Counted from the first letter of the stretch, positions 51,886 to 60,990 are shown. The stretch: 64,000 nucleotides of DNA from Archaeoglobus veneficus SNP6 (GCF_000194625.1 NC_015320.1:852612-916611); one strand, 5' to 3'. Program-made: numbers and translations. Notes: generated by a model from the letters alone, not told the origin.

Positions 51886-52251
51886 ATGGGCATGAAAGGT
51901 CTGCCACCATCTCTGAGGAAGAGAAAAAGATATATTGCTTTCCGGGTTTTAGCCACTGAACCGGTAGATAGTAGGAGTCTGATTCAGGAGATATGGCAAA
52001 CTGCCCTCACGCTGTACGGGGAATACTTCGCAGCGGGATTGGGCATATGGCTTGAGCAATTCGATGGCAGTAAAGGCATACTTCGCTGCAGTCGCGACGC
52101 ACTGGAGAAGGTTAAAGTAGTGCTTACGCTGATAAGTAACGTAGCCGGTGTGGAAGTTGTGATAGTGACCCTTGGCGTTAGCGGGACGATAAAAGGATGT
52201 AAGAAGTATTTGGAGGTGTTGGAGAATGCATCTACCACAGATGGGATATGA
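51886..52251 (+). CDS. rnp2: RNase P protein component 2 (Pop5)
   Basis: 121 residues. LRKRKRYIAFRVLATEPVDS, LIQEIWQTALTLYGEYFAAG, KGILRCSRDALEKVKVVLTL and VVIVTLGVSGTIKGCKKYLE are Pop5 signatures. Partner of Rpp30 in the catalytic subcomplex. ATG 51886 or 51892 are both possible. Its end overlaps psmA by 26 nt. Confidence 0.94.
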   Translation: MGMKGLPPSLRKRKRYIAFRVLATEPVDSRSLIQEIWQTALTLYGEYFAAGLGIWLEQFDGSKGILRCSRDALEKVKVVLTLISNVAGVEVVIVTLGVSGTIKGCKKYLEVLENASTTDGI

Positions 52252-52969
52252 TAGAGCCATCACGGTATTCAGCCCTGATGGCAGGCTGTTTCAGGTGGAA
52301 TATGCGAGGGAAGCGGTTAAAAGAGGAGCAACGGCCATAGGTATTAAAACAAAGGAAGGCGTGCTTTTGCTTGCGGATAGAAGAGTGGCCAGCAAACTAC
52401 TCGAGATAACAACTATAGAGAAGATATACAAGATTGATGAACACATCTGTGCTGCAACTTCTGGCCTGGTAGCGGATGCGCGTGTCCTCATTGACAGAGC
52501 ACGCATCGAGGCCCAGATAAACAAGCTCACGTACGACGAGCCGATAAGTGTTAAGGAGCTCGCAAGAAGGATCTGCGACTTCAAACAGCAGTACACTCAG
52601 TACGGTGGCGTTCGACCCTTCGGTGTATCGCTGTTGATTGCTGGCGTAGATGAAACGCCGAAACTCTACGAAACAGATCCGAGCGGAGCTCTGCTCGAAT
52701 ACAAGGCCACGTCAATTGGTGCGGGAAGAAACATCGTTGTGGAGTATCTCGAAAAAGAATACAAGGAAGACATGGCGCTGGAGGATGCGATAATCCTCGC
52801 AATGGTTGCCATGGGCAAGGCAATAGAGAGCGAATTAACACCAGAAGGGGTCGAGATGGGCATTGTAGGGCTTGACAGAAAGTTCAAGCAGTACAGCATT
52901 GAGGAACTGAAGCCCTACGTGGAGAAGGCGAACGAGATAATAAGCAGCGAACTCGGGAAGCAGTCTTAG
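52226..52969 (+). CDS. psmA: 20S proteasome alpha subunit
   Basis: 247 residues. MHLPQMGYDRAITVFSPDGR and LFQVEYAREAVKRGATAIGI are the conserved N-terminal gating region and proteasome alpha signature; ICDFKQQYTQYGGVRPFGVS and GAGRNIVVEYLEKEYKEDMA follow. No N-terminal catalytic Thr, as expected for alpha. Docks PAN, whose gene is at 4.4 kb, through lysine pockets between subunits. Beta subunit not in the window. Confidence 0.97.
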   Translation: MHLPQMGYDRAITVFSPDGRLFQVEYAREAVKRGATAIGIKTKEGVLLLADRRVASKLLEITTIEKIYKIDEHICAATSGLVADARVLIDRARIEAQINKLTYDEPISVKELARRICDFKQQYTQYGGVRPFGVSLLIAGVDETPKLYETDPSGALLEYKATSIGAGRNIVVEYLEKEYKEDMALEDAIILAMVAMGKAIESELTPEGVEMGIVGLDRKFKQYSIEELKPYVEKANEIISSELGKQS

Positions 52970-53004
52970 GTTTTAAATGCTTAAAGTTGTAGTCGTGATC
53001 CTCC

Positions 53005-53712
53005 ATGGTATCCCTCGATAAGGCAGTGGTTGCCAGACTCAAGAAGCAGGGAGAAGTATTCGAAGTTCTTGTTGATCCCTACCTCGCCAGAGACCTGAAG
53101 GAAGGTAAGGAAGTAGACTTCGAGAAACTTCTTGCGGCAGAAGAGGTTTTCAGAGATGCGAGAAAGGGAGACAGGGTGAGCAGCGAAGAACTCCAGAAGG
53201 TCTTTGGTACTACAGACATAAATGAGATCGTCAGGACAATAATTGAGGAAGGAGAGGTTCAGATAACTGCAGAGCAGCGCAAGGAGATGCAGGAGCTGAA
53301 ACGGAAGCAGATAATCGAGTTCATAAGAAGGAACACCGTCGATCCGAGAACTGGCACACCTCACCCGCCTGCGAGGATAGAGAGGGCCATGGAGGAAGCT
53401 AAAGTTCATGTGGATATCTTCAAGCCGGTGGAAGCGCAGGTCAAGGACGTGGTGAAGAGTATAAAGCGCATACTTCCCCTTCGCTTCGAAGAGATTGAGA
53501 TAGCAATTAAGGTTCCGGCCGAATACACCGGCAAGGCGATTTCTGCCCTCTACTCCTTCGGTGGCGTTACGCAGGAGGAGTGGCAGAAAGACGGAAGCTG
53601 GATTTGTGTTATGCGCATTCCTGCCGGTATGCAGGGAGATCTGATGGACCTGCTTGCCAAAACGACTAAGGGTGAAGCTCTTACAAAAATACTCAGGAGG
53701 ATACAAGGATGA
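53005..53712 (+). CDS. sdo1: SBDS-family ribosome maturation protein
   Basis: 235 residues, three-domain SBDS plan: FYSH domain ([40 protein letters not shown]), helical domain ([43 protein letters not shown] outline) and ferredoxin-like C-domain ([20 protein letters not shown]). Helps release aIF6 from the 50S subunit. Ends 4 nt inside rrp4. Confidence 0.96.
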   Translation: MVSLDKAVVARLKKQGEVFEVLVDPYLARDLKEGKEVDFEKLLAAEEVFRDARKGDRVSSEELQKVFGTTDINEIVRTIIEEGEVQITAEQRKEMQELKRKQIIEFIRRNTVDPRTGTPHPPARIERAMEEAKVHVDIFKPVEAQVKDVVKSIKRILPLRFEEIEIAIKVPAEYTGKAISALYSFGGVTQEEWQKDGSWICVMRIPAGMQGDLMDLLAKTTKGEALTKILRRIQG

Positions 53713-54404
53713 CGAGAAAGATTGTTATGCCTGGAGACCTCGTCTCGACAAATCCGAGAGCGGCAGGTTATGGAACGTACGTTGAGAACGGCAAGGTGTA
53801 TGCCAAAATTCTCGGATTGCTCGATAAAAGCGACACGGGCGTGAGGATAATTCCCCTCAAGGGGAGGTATATCCCCTCAACTGGGGATATCGTAATAGGT
53901 ATTGTAAGGGAAGTAACGGCAAACGGGTGGGTAGTTGACATATACTCACCCTATCAGGCCTTTCTGCCCCTTTTAGAGTATCCGGAAACGAGAAACAGAA
54001 AAGTTAACGAGATCCTCGATATAGGGGATGCAGTGATTGCAAAGGTCTTGAACATCGATCCCAAGATGAAGGTTACGCTGACGATGAAGGACAAGGTCTG
54101 CAGACCTGTAAGGGTTGGCAGAATAGTCGCCATAAATCCGGCGAGGGTTCCGAGAGTTATAGGGAAAAAGGGAAGCATGATAAGACTTCTCAAGTCGGAG
54201 CTTGGAGTCCAGATTATCGTCGGGCAGAATGGCCTGATCTGGTTGAATGGTGATAGGAGAAAGGTTTCGATTGCTGAAGAGGCAATCTACATAATTGAGG
54301 CCGAGGCCCATACCGAAGGTCTTACGGACAGGATAACTGAGTTTATAAAAGCAAAGAAGGGTGAATTAGAAAATGAGCGAAGAAATACCCAGGCTAATAG
54401 TTGA
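53709..54404 (+). CDS. rrp4: exosome subunit Rrp4
   Basis: 231 residues; RNA-binding cap of the archaeal exosome. N-terminal domain [21 protein letters not shown]1 domain ([21 protein letters not shown] region, with [10 protein letters not shown]), and a KH domain ([20 protein letters not shown], GxxG as GKKG). Delivers RNA to the Rrp41-Rrp42 ring. Overlaps rrp41 by 32 nt. Confidence 0.96.
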   Translation: MTRKIVMPGDLVSTNPRAAGYGTYVENGKVYAKILGLLDKSDTGVRIIPLKGRYIPSTGDIVIGIVREVTANGWVVDIYSPYQAFLPLLEYPETRNRKVNEILDIGDAVIAKVLNIDPKMKVTLTMKDKVCRPVRVGRIVAINPARVPRVIGKKGSMIRLLKSELGVQIIVGQNGLIWLNGDRRKVSIAEEAIYIIEAEAHTEGLTDRITEFIKAKKGELENERRNTQANS

Positions 54405-55113
54405 TGGGAAGAGGCTTGATGGAAGAGATTTTGATGAACTCCGCCCTATAAAGATTGAGGCTGGTGTACTCAGAAGGGCGGATGGCTCCTGTTACATCGA
54501 GATGGGTAAGAACAAGATAGTTGCTGCAGTTTACGGACCAAGAGAAGTGCACCCGAGACACCTGCAGGATCCAAGCAGGGCAATTATACGCTATCGCTAT
54601 AACATGGCTCCATTCAGTGTTGAAGAGCGAAAGAAGCCGGGGCCAGACAGGAGAAGCATAGAGATTTCAAAGGTAAGCAGGGAAGCTCTCGAGCCAGTGA
54701 TACTGAAGGAGCTGTTTCCCCGCTCTGGCATAGACATATTCGTCGAAGTTTTGCAGGCTGATGCTGGCACGCGTACTGCATGCCTCAACGCAGCAAGTGT
54801 GGCGCTGATTGATGCGGGTGTTGCAATGCGAGGGATGATAACGGCTGTAGCTGTAGCAAAGGTCGAGGGCGAGATCGTGCTTGACCCCATGAAGGAGGAG
54901 GACAACTATGGCGAAGCGGACGTCCCATTTGCGTTCCTCATAAGGAACGGCAAGATTGAGTCAATTGCTCTGCTCCAGATGGATGGCAAAATGAGTGCTG
55001 AAGAAATGAAAAAGGCTCTCGAACTTGCGAAGAAAGGGGCTATGCAGATTTACAACATACAGAGAGAAGCAATAATGCGGAAGTACAGCAGAGAAGAGGA
55101 AGAGGTGGAGTAA
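54373..55113 (+). CDS. rrp41: exosome catalytic subunit Rrp41
   Basis: 246 residues; RNase PH fold, phosphorolytic active subunit. [60 protein letters not shown] and [20 protein letters not shown] (with the catalytic region ADAGT and later [14 protein letters not shown]) are conserved. Degrades RNA 3' to 5' with phosphate as a hexamer with Rrp42. Confidence 0.97.
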   Translation: MSEEIPRLIVDGKRLDGRDFDELRPIKIEAGVLRRADGSCYIEMGKNKIVAAVYGPREVHPRHLQDPSRAIIRYRYNMAPFSVEERKKPGPDRRSIEISKVSREALEPVILKELFPRSGIDIFVEVLQADAGTRTACLNAASVALIDAGVAMRGMITAVAVAKVEGEIVLDPMKEEDNYGEADVPFAFLIRNGKIESIALLQMDGKMSAEEMKKALELAKKGAMQIYNIQREAIMRKYSREEEEVE

Positions 55114-55893
55114 ATGGGAGAAGACATTCTGATGGATATAAAACGTGACTACGTCCTTTCGAGGCTCAGGGACGGGGAAAGAATTGATGGCAGGAAGTTT
55201 GACGAGTTCAGGCACATAGAGATAGAGACCAATATAATCGCCAAGGCGGAAGGTTCAGCCCTCGTAAAACTTGGCAACACGCAGGTTGTTGTCGGGGTGA
55301 AGATGCAGCCCGGTGAGCCGTTTCCCGACGCTCCGGACAAAGGCATTATAATCACAAATGCCGAACTCGTCCCCCTTGCATCTCCCACGTTTGAACCCGG
55401 TCCACCTGACGAGAACTCCATCGAGCTTGCGAGAGTCGTTGATAGAGGCATCAGGGAGAGCGAAGCTGTGGATTTAACGAAGCTCTGTATTGAAGAGGGT
55501 GAGAAGGTCTGGCTGATATTTATAGACATTCACGCCCTCGACGATGACGGAAACCTGATGGATGCTTCTTCGCTCGCAGCCATCGCTGCCCTTCTTACGA
55601 CGACCGTTCCAGCAGAGCGTTTTGACGTTGGAGAGGACTTCCCTCTGCCTGTGAGAGATCTGCCAATCAGCGTTACGTCCCTCATTGTCAACAACCGCAT
55701 CCTTGTGGATCCGAGCAGAGACGAGGTAAGTGTTGGTGAGTACTTCATGACCATTACAACGGATCAGGCCGACAACATCGTCGCAATGCAGAAGAGCGGG
55801 AGTTACCTGCTCAGTGAGGAAAAGTTTTATGAACTCATAGACATCAGCATCGAGAAGGCGAGGGAGATCCGAGAGCTCCTCAAGGATGTCTGA
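55114..55893 (+). CDS. rrp42: exosome subunit Rrp42
   Basis: 259 residues; RNase PH fold without catalytic activity, pairs with Rrp41. MGEDILMDIKRDYVLSRLRD, GERIDGRKFDEFRHIEIETN, VKLGNTQVVVGVKMQPGEPF, and HALDDDGNLMDASSLAAIAA are family blocks. Begins directly after the rrp41 stop. Confidence 0.96.
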   Translation: MGEDILMDIKRDYVLSRLRDGERIDGRKFDEFRHIEIETNIIAKAEGSALVKLGNTQVVVGVKMQPGEPFPDAPDKGIIITNAELVPLASPTFEPGPPDENSIELARVVDRGIRESEAVDLTKLCIEEGEKVWLIFIDIHALDDDGNLMDASSLAAIAALLTTTVPAERFDVGEDFPLPVRDLPISVTSLIVNNRILVDPSRDEVSVGEYFMTITTDQADNIVAMQKSGSYLLSEEKFYELIDISIEKAREIRELLKDV

Positions 55894-55990
55894 AACGCCT
55901 TGGGGTTAAAAGGGGTTTGAGGTTTAGGATTGGGGAAAGACGGGATGAGGAGAGGAAGAGAGAAGACTGTCAAAGTAAAGAGGTGAAAAA

Positions 55991-56254
55991 ATGGCGACAA
56001 AGAAGGTAAGGATGGCGGGTAGATTTGGGCCCCGCTACGGACTCAGAGTAAGGAGAACGCTCATCAAGATTGAGGAAGCGCAGAGAAGAAAGTATGTCTG
56101 CAAGAAGTGTGGAAAGAAGGCTGTTAAGAGAGTTGGTACTGGAATCTGGGAGTGCAGGAGCTGTGGCTACAAGTTTGCGGGCGGGACATACATCCCAGTG
56201 ACACCTGCGATGAAGATGGTTGATAGAATTGCCGATAAGGTGATGGAGAGATGA
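55991..56254 (+). CDS. rpl37ae: ribosomal protein eL43 (L37Ae)
   Basis: 87 residues. MATKKVRMAGRFGPRYGLRV is the conserved start; zinc ribbon CKKCGKKAVKRVGTGIWECRSC-type with Cys at YVCKKCG and WECRSCG. 50S subunit. It follows rrp42 by 97 nt; that gap contains purine-rich sequence and AGAGGTG before the ATG, but no gene I can support. Overlaps rpoP by 4 nt. Confidence 0.97.
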   Translation: MATKKVRMAGRFGPRYGLRVRRTLIKIEEAQRRKYVCKKCGKKAVKRVGTGIWECRSCGYKFAGGTYIPVTPAMKMVDRIADKVMER

Positions 56255-56391
56255 GCTATATCTGCCTCATCTGTGGGGCAGAAGTTGATGTTGACCTCGA
56301 GAGGAACCTTATTCAGTGCACCAAGTGCGGAAACCGCATACTGATGAAGCCCAGACCGCCTGCATTGAAGAAAAGGGTTCCTGCCATTTGA
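56251..56391 (+). CDS. rpoP: RNA polymerase subunit P (Rpo12)
   Basis: 46 residues, below usual length cutoffs. MSYICLICGAEVDVDLERNL then IQCTKCGNRILMKPRPPALK with Cys5, Cys8, Cys23 and Cys26 forming the zinc ribbon of the eukaryotic Rpb12/archaeal P subunit; basic C-terminal tail KKRVPAI. Shares ATGA with the eL43 stop. Last gene of the superoperon. Confidence 0.96.
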   Translation: MSYICLICGAEVDVDLERNLIQCTKCGNRILMKPRPPALKKRVPAI

Positions 56392-56440
56392 TTTTTGTAC
56401 TATTTTGGCCATCTTTTGATTTAAATTACATAATTTGTTA

Positions 56441-57280
56441 TTATAGCTGTGCAAGCAATCCAGCTAGGTACCCCATTGACTCCAAATCCCTGAAAAATGG
56501 ATCACCGAGCACAACTTGATCGCAGACCTTCAGGAGCTTCCGAGTCTTTTCCGCGACTTCTTCCGGGCTCCCACTCAGAGTAAACCTCTCGATGAGTAAT
56601 TGTTCGTGCTTCCGTATTGTTTCAAAGTCTTCAAGTCCGTAAACACTCTTTCCTTCCTGCCTTGCCCTTATCAGCGCTTCAAAATCAGTTCTCGAGATAT
56701 CTTCCCACACGTCTAACAGCCTAAATTCCCTCAGAAACGTCTCGTTGCTCCCCATAACGATTGCTGCGGCTATGAGCAAATCCTCGTAAAACTCGCTCGG
56801 CAGAACGAGCGATGGGCCGAAGGCCGCAGTATGTATACTGCGATCTGCAAATCCTGTAAGCCAATGAACGTATTCCGGGTGAATGTAGTTCAGGAGAAGC
56901 CCATCAGCCAGACGAGACGCGATTTCAGCAAGCTTCGGCCCGGAGCAGCCGACGTAAACTTCTTCTGCAACTTCTTTTACCCTTTCGAGGCACGAAATGA
57001 GGTGAGAAAGATCTCGGCTCCTCCCCGGGATGATGCCGACAATGTACTCTTCTGCTATTTTGACTATTTCGTCGCACCCTCTTCTGAATGGTGAGAGGAG
57101 GATGCATACATCAAGGGATGTCTCAGATGCGATGGTCTTCGCAACCTCAGCAGGATCTCTGAAGAGTTCGAGTTCTCCGATCCATACTCTCTCTATTCCC
57201 GCCTCTTCCGCTATTCTCGCTCTCTTAATGAGTTCCCTGTCTGGTAAATCACCGTTTATGTTTATAGATACTTTCTTCAT
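56441..57280 (-). CDS. LLM-class (F420- or flavin-dependent) oxidoreductase
   Basis: 279 residues; luciferase-like TIM barrel. MKKVSININGDLPDRELIKRA, ARIAEEAGIERVWIGELELF (first strands and helix), LDVCILLSPFRRGCDEIVKI, EVYVGCSGPKLAEIASRLAD and a C-terminal LSGSPEEVAEKTRKLLK are typical of the methylenetetrahydromethanopterin reductase (Mer)-like family, but it is shorter than Mer (about 330). Cofactor probably F420; substrate unknown. The longer open frame upstream is a shadow of the RHH-Cys gene; ATG 57280 overlaps that gene's stop region. Confidence 0.82.
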   Translation of the reverse strand: MKKVSININGDLPDRELIKRARIAEEAGIERVWIGELELFRDPAEVAKTIASETSLDVCILLSPFRRGCDEIVKIAEEYIVGIIPGRSRDLSHLISCLERVKEVAEEVYVGCSGPKLAEIASRLADGLLLNYIHPEYVHWLTGFADRSIHTAAFGPSLVLPSEFYEDLLIAAAIVMGSNETFLREFRLLDVWEDISRTDFEALIRARQEGKSVYGLEDFETIRKHEQLLIERFTLSGSPEEVAEKTRKLLKVCDQVVLGDPFFRDLESMGYLAGLLAQL

Positions 57281-57281
57281 T

Positions 57282-57794
57282 CTACCAGTTGTCGAGGAGT
57301 CTTTTGACCTCCTGCTTCGAAATCTTCTTCTCCTTTTCTTCCATTTCCTCGAGGGGTAGCTTTGGCCTGTAGCCAAGCCTGTCGCCGTATAACTCAACAA
57401 CGAGCTTTGCGGCGAGCCTTGCGATGTCGTAAGTTCTGTCCACGAGGTCTCTCTCAATTTCTCTCGCCTTTTTCGCCCTCCTATCAACAAAATAGGGGCA
57501 GAAAAGGCACTTGTACGGTACAATTGGCTCCGGTTCTCTCTCTTCGAGTATGTCGCTGAAAACCTCTCTTGCGCAGTGTCTGCCGTCGCTGTACTTGCAG
57601 TACTTGACTCTCTCAGCAGCGCACTGGCTTGCTATTCTGATGAACTCGTTTACGTTTCCGGTGTCTTTCTTCCTCTTGAGGAAATACCAGTCGAGAAGAG
57701 ATAGTATAAAATCTGAAGGGGAAACTTTGGCCTTCTCACACTTCTCCATGAGGGCTTTTTCTATGTCCGGGGGAAGATCAATTGTTATTCTCAT
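57282..57794 (-). CDS. ribbon-helix-helix protein with cysteine cluster
   Basis: 170 residues. N-terminus is a CopG/Arc-type RHH domain (MRITIDLPPDIEKALMEKCE ... SPSDFILSLLDWYF). The remainder carries Cys58, Cys66, Cys74, Cys96 and Cys99 (SQCAAERVKYCKYSDGRHC and PYKCLFCPYF), a possible Fe-S or zinc site, then charged helices. The RHH domain should bind DNA as a dimer. It is 15 nt downstream of the actin-like gene, the ParM-ParR order, and 1 nt upstream of the LLM gene. I do not recognise the full-length family. Confidence 0.75.
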   Translation of the reverse strand: MRITIDLPPDIEKALMEKCEKAKVSPSDFILSLLDWYFLKRKKDTGNVNEFIRIASQCAAERVKYCKYSDGRHCAREVFSDILEEREPEPIVPYKCLFCPYFVDRRAKKAREIERDLVDRTYDIARLAAKLVVELYGDRLGYRPKLPLEEMEEKEKKISKQEVKRLLDNW

Positions 57795-57809
57795 TGGCTA
57801 ACAATTGGT

Positions 57810-58814
57810 TTACTCCTTTTTCACTTTTCCCTTTTTCTTGCCTTCTGCTTTACTCTCCTCTGCAGCCTCTTCTGCCTTGGCTTCCTCACCTTTTTCCTCG
57901 AGGAGTATCTTGGCGAGGGTGTAGTAACCCTTTGCGTTGCTCGTTATCGGATCGTCCGGCCTGATTACTTCGGCAACATCCTCGAAGCTCTTTGAGAACT
58001 CCTCATAAGCTCCTGGTAGGAGCGAGCCTCCACCGGTGAGTACAAGCTTGTCAACGATTGCCGTTGAAAGCCCCTCGAGAATAAGCTTTGTTCTGCTTGA
58101 TATTCTCTCAACCCACGACTTCATGAGTTTCTCGTATTCGTCCTTGACATCGTTGTGGGAGATTGTTATACGCTTTCCGCCCCTTATCCTGCCGACCTCG
58201 TAGTCAGGCGTTGTGAGAAGCTTGGTTAGCTCCTCGGGGGTTACACTTATCCCTGCTTTGTTTCTGATAATAACTTCAATGTTATCGTAGAGCCAGTCAA
58301 CGCCGACGAGCATCGTGTCGCCCCTCAGGTATTCCATGTGTCCCAGAACAACGATGTCTGTGGTGCCAAACCCTATGTCAACGCAAACGCCGGTGTCGAT
58401 GCCCATGTACGCAAGCGTGCCAACAGGCTCGGGGAAGATGAGAACGTCGGTCTTCAACTGCTCCTTTATGTCCTTCGCAAGCTCCTCTCTCTCCTTTTTG
58501 GAGGATTTTACAGGTAGACCCGTCGCAACCACATCCGGTTTTACGTCGAGAACTTTCAGTGCGTGCTTCGCAAGCTCCATGTACGACTGGTGCATGAGCC
58601 TGCCCTCGTGGAGCGGGCGCATTGCCTCAACGTTTTCGAGGCTCTGAATAATCGCAAGAGCTTCCTCACCGACATAGACTTCTTTCTCCTCACCTTTCAG
58701 GCTCCAGTCCTTCTCCTCTCCGTATGCGACGATACTCGGGAAAATCGTAACGTTTTTGCCGTCTTTGGTTGCTTTCGTGTAGTTTGTTCCGATGTCGAGA
58801 CCTACGGGAATCAT
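57810..58814 (-). CDS. actin-like ATPase (ParM/Ta0583-like)
   Basis: 334 residues. Actin-fold motifs: phosphate 1 VGLDIGTNYTKATKDG, phosphate 2 GVCVDIGFGTTDIVVLG, adenosine VDKLVLTGGGSLLPGAYEEF, connect FPEPVGTLAYMG. Shorter than MreB and closest in plan to ParM-type and archaeal Ta0583 actin-like proteins. A charged tail rich in Lys/Glu/Ala (EEAKAEEAAEESKAEGKKKG) follows the fold. ATG 58814 begins MIPVGLDIG; the upstream open frame is rejected. TATA-like TTTAATATTTAG is about 30 nt upstream. Likely polymerises with ATP; cellular role unknown. Confidence 0.85.
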   Translation of the reverse strand: MIPVGLDIGTNYTKATKDGKNVTIFPSIVAYGEEKDWSLKGEEKEVYVGEEALAIIQSLENVEAMRPLHEGRLMHQSYMELAKHALKVLDVKPDVVATGLPVKSSKKEREELAKDIKEQLKTDVLIFPEPVGTLAYMGIDTGVCVDIGFGTTDIVVLGHMEYLRGDTMLVGVDWLYDNIEVIIRNKAGISVTPEELTKLLTTPDYEVGRIRGGKRITISHNDVKDEYEKLMKSWVERISSRTKLILEGLSTAIVDKLVLTGGGSLLPGAYEEFSKSFEDVAEVIRPDDPITSNAKGYYTLAKILLEEKGEEAKAEEAAEESKAEGKKKGKVKKE

Positions 58815-58855
58815 GCGTTTCGCTTTGCTGCTAAATATTAAACGTTTTCCGGTGT

Positions 58856-59464
58856 TCAGGGTGCGGTATGTATAAACTCGACCAGACCGGCGTAGATGAA
58901 GTAAATGCCAAAAAACAGAAGGATGGATACCGAAAACGCTGTGAGAACCTTCTGCGCTTTCGCGCCCCAGATAGCTGCAGCTTTGTTTGACGAGATAGAT
59001 ATGATGCCCAACCACAGAAAGTCGCAGAGTTCGTGAGCGACTATGAAGAGAGCGAGACCAACAATTCCAAATGTCGTTGCCTTCAGGATCAGCGCGAGAC
59101 CGATTGTAAGCCACCACATTATGAAGTAGGGATTGAGGGCGCTCATTGCAATGCCGGTAAACAGAGCTTTCCCGGGCTTTACGTCATTACCACCACTCTT
59201 CAGCTCCAGATACGCGAGGTAGAGCATAACAACTCCGCCAGCAATTCCGACGTACGTCTTCAGGCTTGGTGGGGCGGAAAGGCCGAAGAGGAAAAGGAGC
59301 AGAATTATGGGAACCTCAACGATGGCATGCCCGGCTGAAATTACAAAGCCCGCAAGAGGATTCTTCCTGCCTTCAGCGAGCGTTGCTGCGAATAGCGGGC
59401 CTGGGGCCATAACCCCGCTGAGAGATATGAAAACGACGGTAGCGAGGAAGATTGCGAGCTCCAT
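58856..59464 (-). CDS. LysE-family exporter
   Basis: 202 residues, six membrane helices. LysE/RhtB signature ATVVFISLSGVMAPGPLFAA near the N-terminus, then GRKNPLAGFVISAGHAIVEV, YVGIAGGVVMLYLAYLELK and ALNPYFIMWWLTIGLALI. Exports amino acids or related small molecules. Between translin and the actin-like gene; gaps of 16 and 41 nt. Confidence 0.9.
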   Translation of the reverse strand: MELAIFLATVVFISLSGVMAPGPLFAATLAEGRKNPLAGFVISAGHAIVEVPIILLLFLFGLSAPPSLKTYVGIAGGVVMLYLAYLELKSGGNDVKPGKALFTGIAMSALNPYFIMWWLTIGLALILKATTFGIVGLALFIVAHELCDFLWLGIISISSNKAAAIWGAKAQKVLTAFSVSILLFFGIYFIYAGLVEFIHTAP

Positions 59465-59480
59465 GCTATTACCCTGCTGA

Positions 59481-60083
59481 TCACTCCCATTTCTTCAGAC
59501 CCTGTCCAATCTCCTCGATGAGCCTTGCAGCGAGCCAATCAGACTTCGTGCGCTCTATGAGCTGTCTCGCAACGTCAACCTTGTGTCTCAGGCCGGGAAC
59601 AAGCTTTTCTGGGAAGCTGAAGGTTATGAGGGAGCTGTATATCTCTTCCATCGTATTTATGCACTTTTCTGCTTCACTGACCTCTCCCTTTCGCATCAGA
59701 TCTAAGCTGTACCTTCTCAGCTCTCCAACAAGGTCTGCAAGGCCTGTAAGTATTGGGGGTGTCTCTATCCCCATATCCTTAAACTCCGGGATTTCCTTTC
59801 CTGACACAAGATTTGCGAAAGCAACAGCTTCAACGAACTCCTGCATCGCATCGTGAGTTATCGCGTAGTAAATTTCCGGATATTTCTTGAATTCTTTTAC
59901 CTTTTCGAGGATGTCTCTGGCAGCTCTCAGTCTTTCTTCTGCCTCATTAAATCTTCCAGAGTGTACGGCAGCGATAGCCTTCGTCGAGTTAATTCTGATC
60001 TCCCTCGTGAGCTTTATCAGCTCTTCTCTTGCCACCTCAAGCTCTTCGAGCTCTTTTCTCACTTCTTCGAGAAACTCCAGCAT
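59481..60083 (-). CDS. translin-family protein
   Basis: 200 residues, all helical. Translin/TRAX pattern: ELIKLTREIRINSTKAIAAV, EERLRAARDILEKVKEFKKY, THDAMQEFVEAVAFANLVSG, GLADLVGELRRYSLDLMRKG and GLRHKVDVARQLIERTKSDW. Eukaryotic translin/TRAX (C3PO) cleaves RNA; archaeal translins form octamers with RNase activity. The acidic residues (for example in QEFVEAVAF and LADLVGEL) that coordinate metal are present. 1 nt downstream of taw1. Confidence 0.9.
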   Translation of the reverse strand: MLEFLEEVRKELEELEVAREELIKLTREIRINSTKAIAAVHSGRFNEAEERLRAARDILEKVKEFKKYPEIYYAITHDAMQEFVEAVAFANLVSGKEIPEFKDMGIETPPILTGLADLVGELRRYSLDLMRKGEVSEAEKCINTMEEIYSSLITFSFPEKLVPGLRHKVDVARQLIERTKSDWLAARLIEEIGQGLKKWE

Positions 60084-60084
60084 A

Positions 60085-60990
60085 TTATTCCCTCTCCAGC
60101 AAGACGACCCTGCTTATTTCAGACTCATTCTTTACCTCGTAACCTGTAAGCCTGGCGAGTTCCTCGGCAAAGGCTTTCACGTCGGCATGCTCGGGCATCG
60201 CATCCCTCGGCAGCCTGAGTCTTGAGTAACCGAGATGCATGTAGGCCTTTGCTTCTATGAAGTCGGGGCTTGCCTTTTCTATGAGCGGTGCGAACTTCTC
60301 CGCATTCATGTTGTAACCTTTGATGAGGGTGAGCCTGATAACTCTCCTGCCATCCTTTTCAGCCATAACCTTAAGAGATTCCATTACTCTGTCCCAGAAA
60401 CTTCTGGGTGGTCTATTCAGCGCGAGGTGGCTTTCCTCGCTGTAGGCAGTCAGACTGATGTAGAGCTGATACGGCTCGATTCTTTCCACCATCTCTGGAT
60501 TCGTTCCGTTCGTTACGACGAAGGTGGTCATTCCTCTCGCCTTGTACTCATCAACGAGTTCATCGAGGTAGGGATACCATGTAGGCTCCCCAATCAGACT
60601 TATTGCAACCTGATTTGGTTCGTATGCTTCTTTCAGCTTCCTCTCGTTCACACCCTTCATTCCACCAAATCCACTCAGCAGGCGGCGCTGGGCCTTTATG
60701 CTCTCTTCTGCGATGAAATCTGCTGAATCCCATCCTTTAATTCCAGGAAGGAGTTCAAGGGGGCGCCAGCAGTAAATGCAGTTCTGGTTGCAGAACAAAG
60801 CTGGAGTCATCTGCAGACAGCGGTGGCTACTAATGCCGTAGAACTTCTGCTTGTAGCATACCCCCATATTCCTCAGGGACTTTTTGAGCCACAGGCAGAG
60901 CTTTACGGCGGAATGTCTACCTACGATCTGATAGCCCTTAAGGTCCTTCAGGAGTTTCTGAGGTATTGCTGGTCTTTTTGTTTCGTCCAT
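60085..60990 (-). CDS. taw1: tRNA 4-demethylwyosine synthase Taw1
   Basis: 301 residues; radical-SAM enzyme that builds the tricyclic imG-14 base from m1G37 of tRNA-Phe with pyruvate. Radical SAM cysteines FCNQNCIYCW (CX3CX2C); additional cysteines for a second cluster in VCYKQKFYGISSHRCLQMTP. Other conserved blocks: EPNQVAISLIGEPTWYP, TFVVTNGTNPE and LTLIKGYNMNAEKFAPLI. ATG 60990 has AAGGTT upstream; TTG 60996 rejected. Works after Trm5; a Trm5/TYW2-type gene is at 33.1 kb. Confidence 0.96.
   Translation of the reverse strand: MDETKRPAIPQKLLKDLKGYQIVGRHSAVKLCLWLKKSLRNMGVCYKQKFYGISSHRCLQMTPALFCNQNCIYCWRPLELLPGIKGWDSADFIAEESIKAQRRLLSGFGGMKGVNERKLKEAYEPNQVAISLIGEPTWYPYLDELVDEYKARGMTTFVVTNGTNPEMVERIEPYQLYISLTAYSEESHLALNRPPRSFWDRVMESLKVMAEKDGRRVIRLTLIKGYNMNAEKFAPLIEKASPDFIEAKAYMHLGYSRLRLPRDAMPEHADVKAFAEELARLTGYEVKNESEISRVVLLERE

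Noticed and set aside
55894-55990. Short purine-rich frame between rrp42 and eL43
   Set aside because: Fewer than 15 codons after any ATG and no conserved pattern; treated as leader sequence for eL43.
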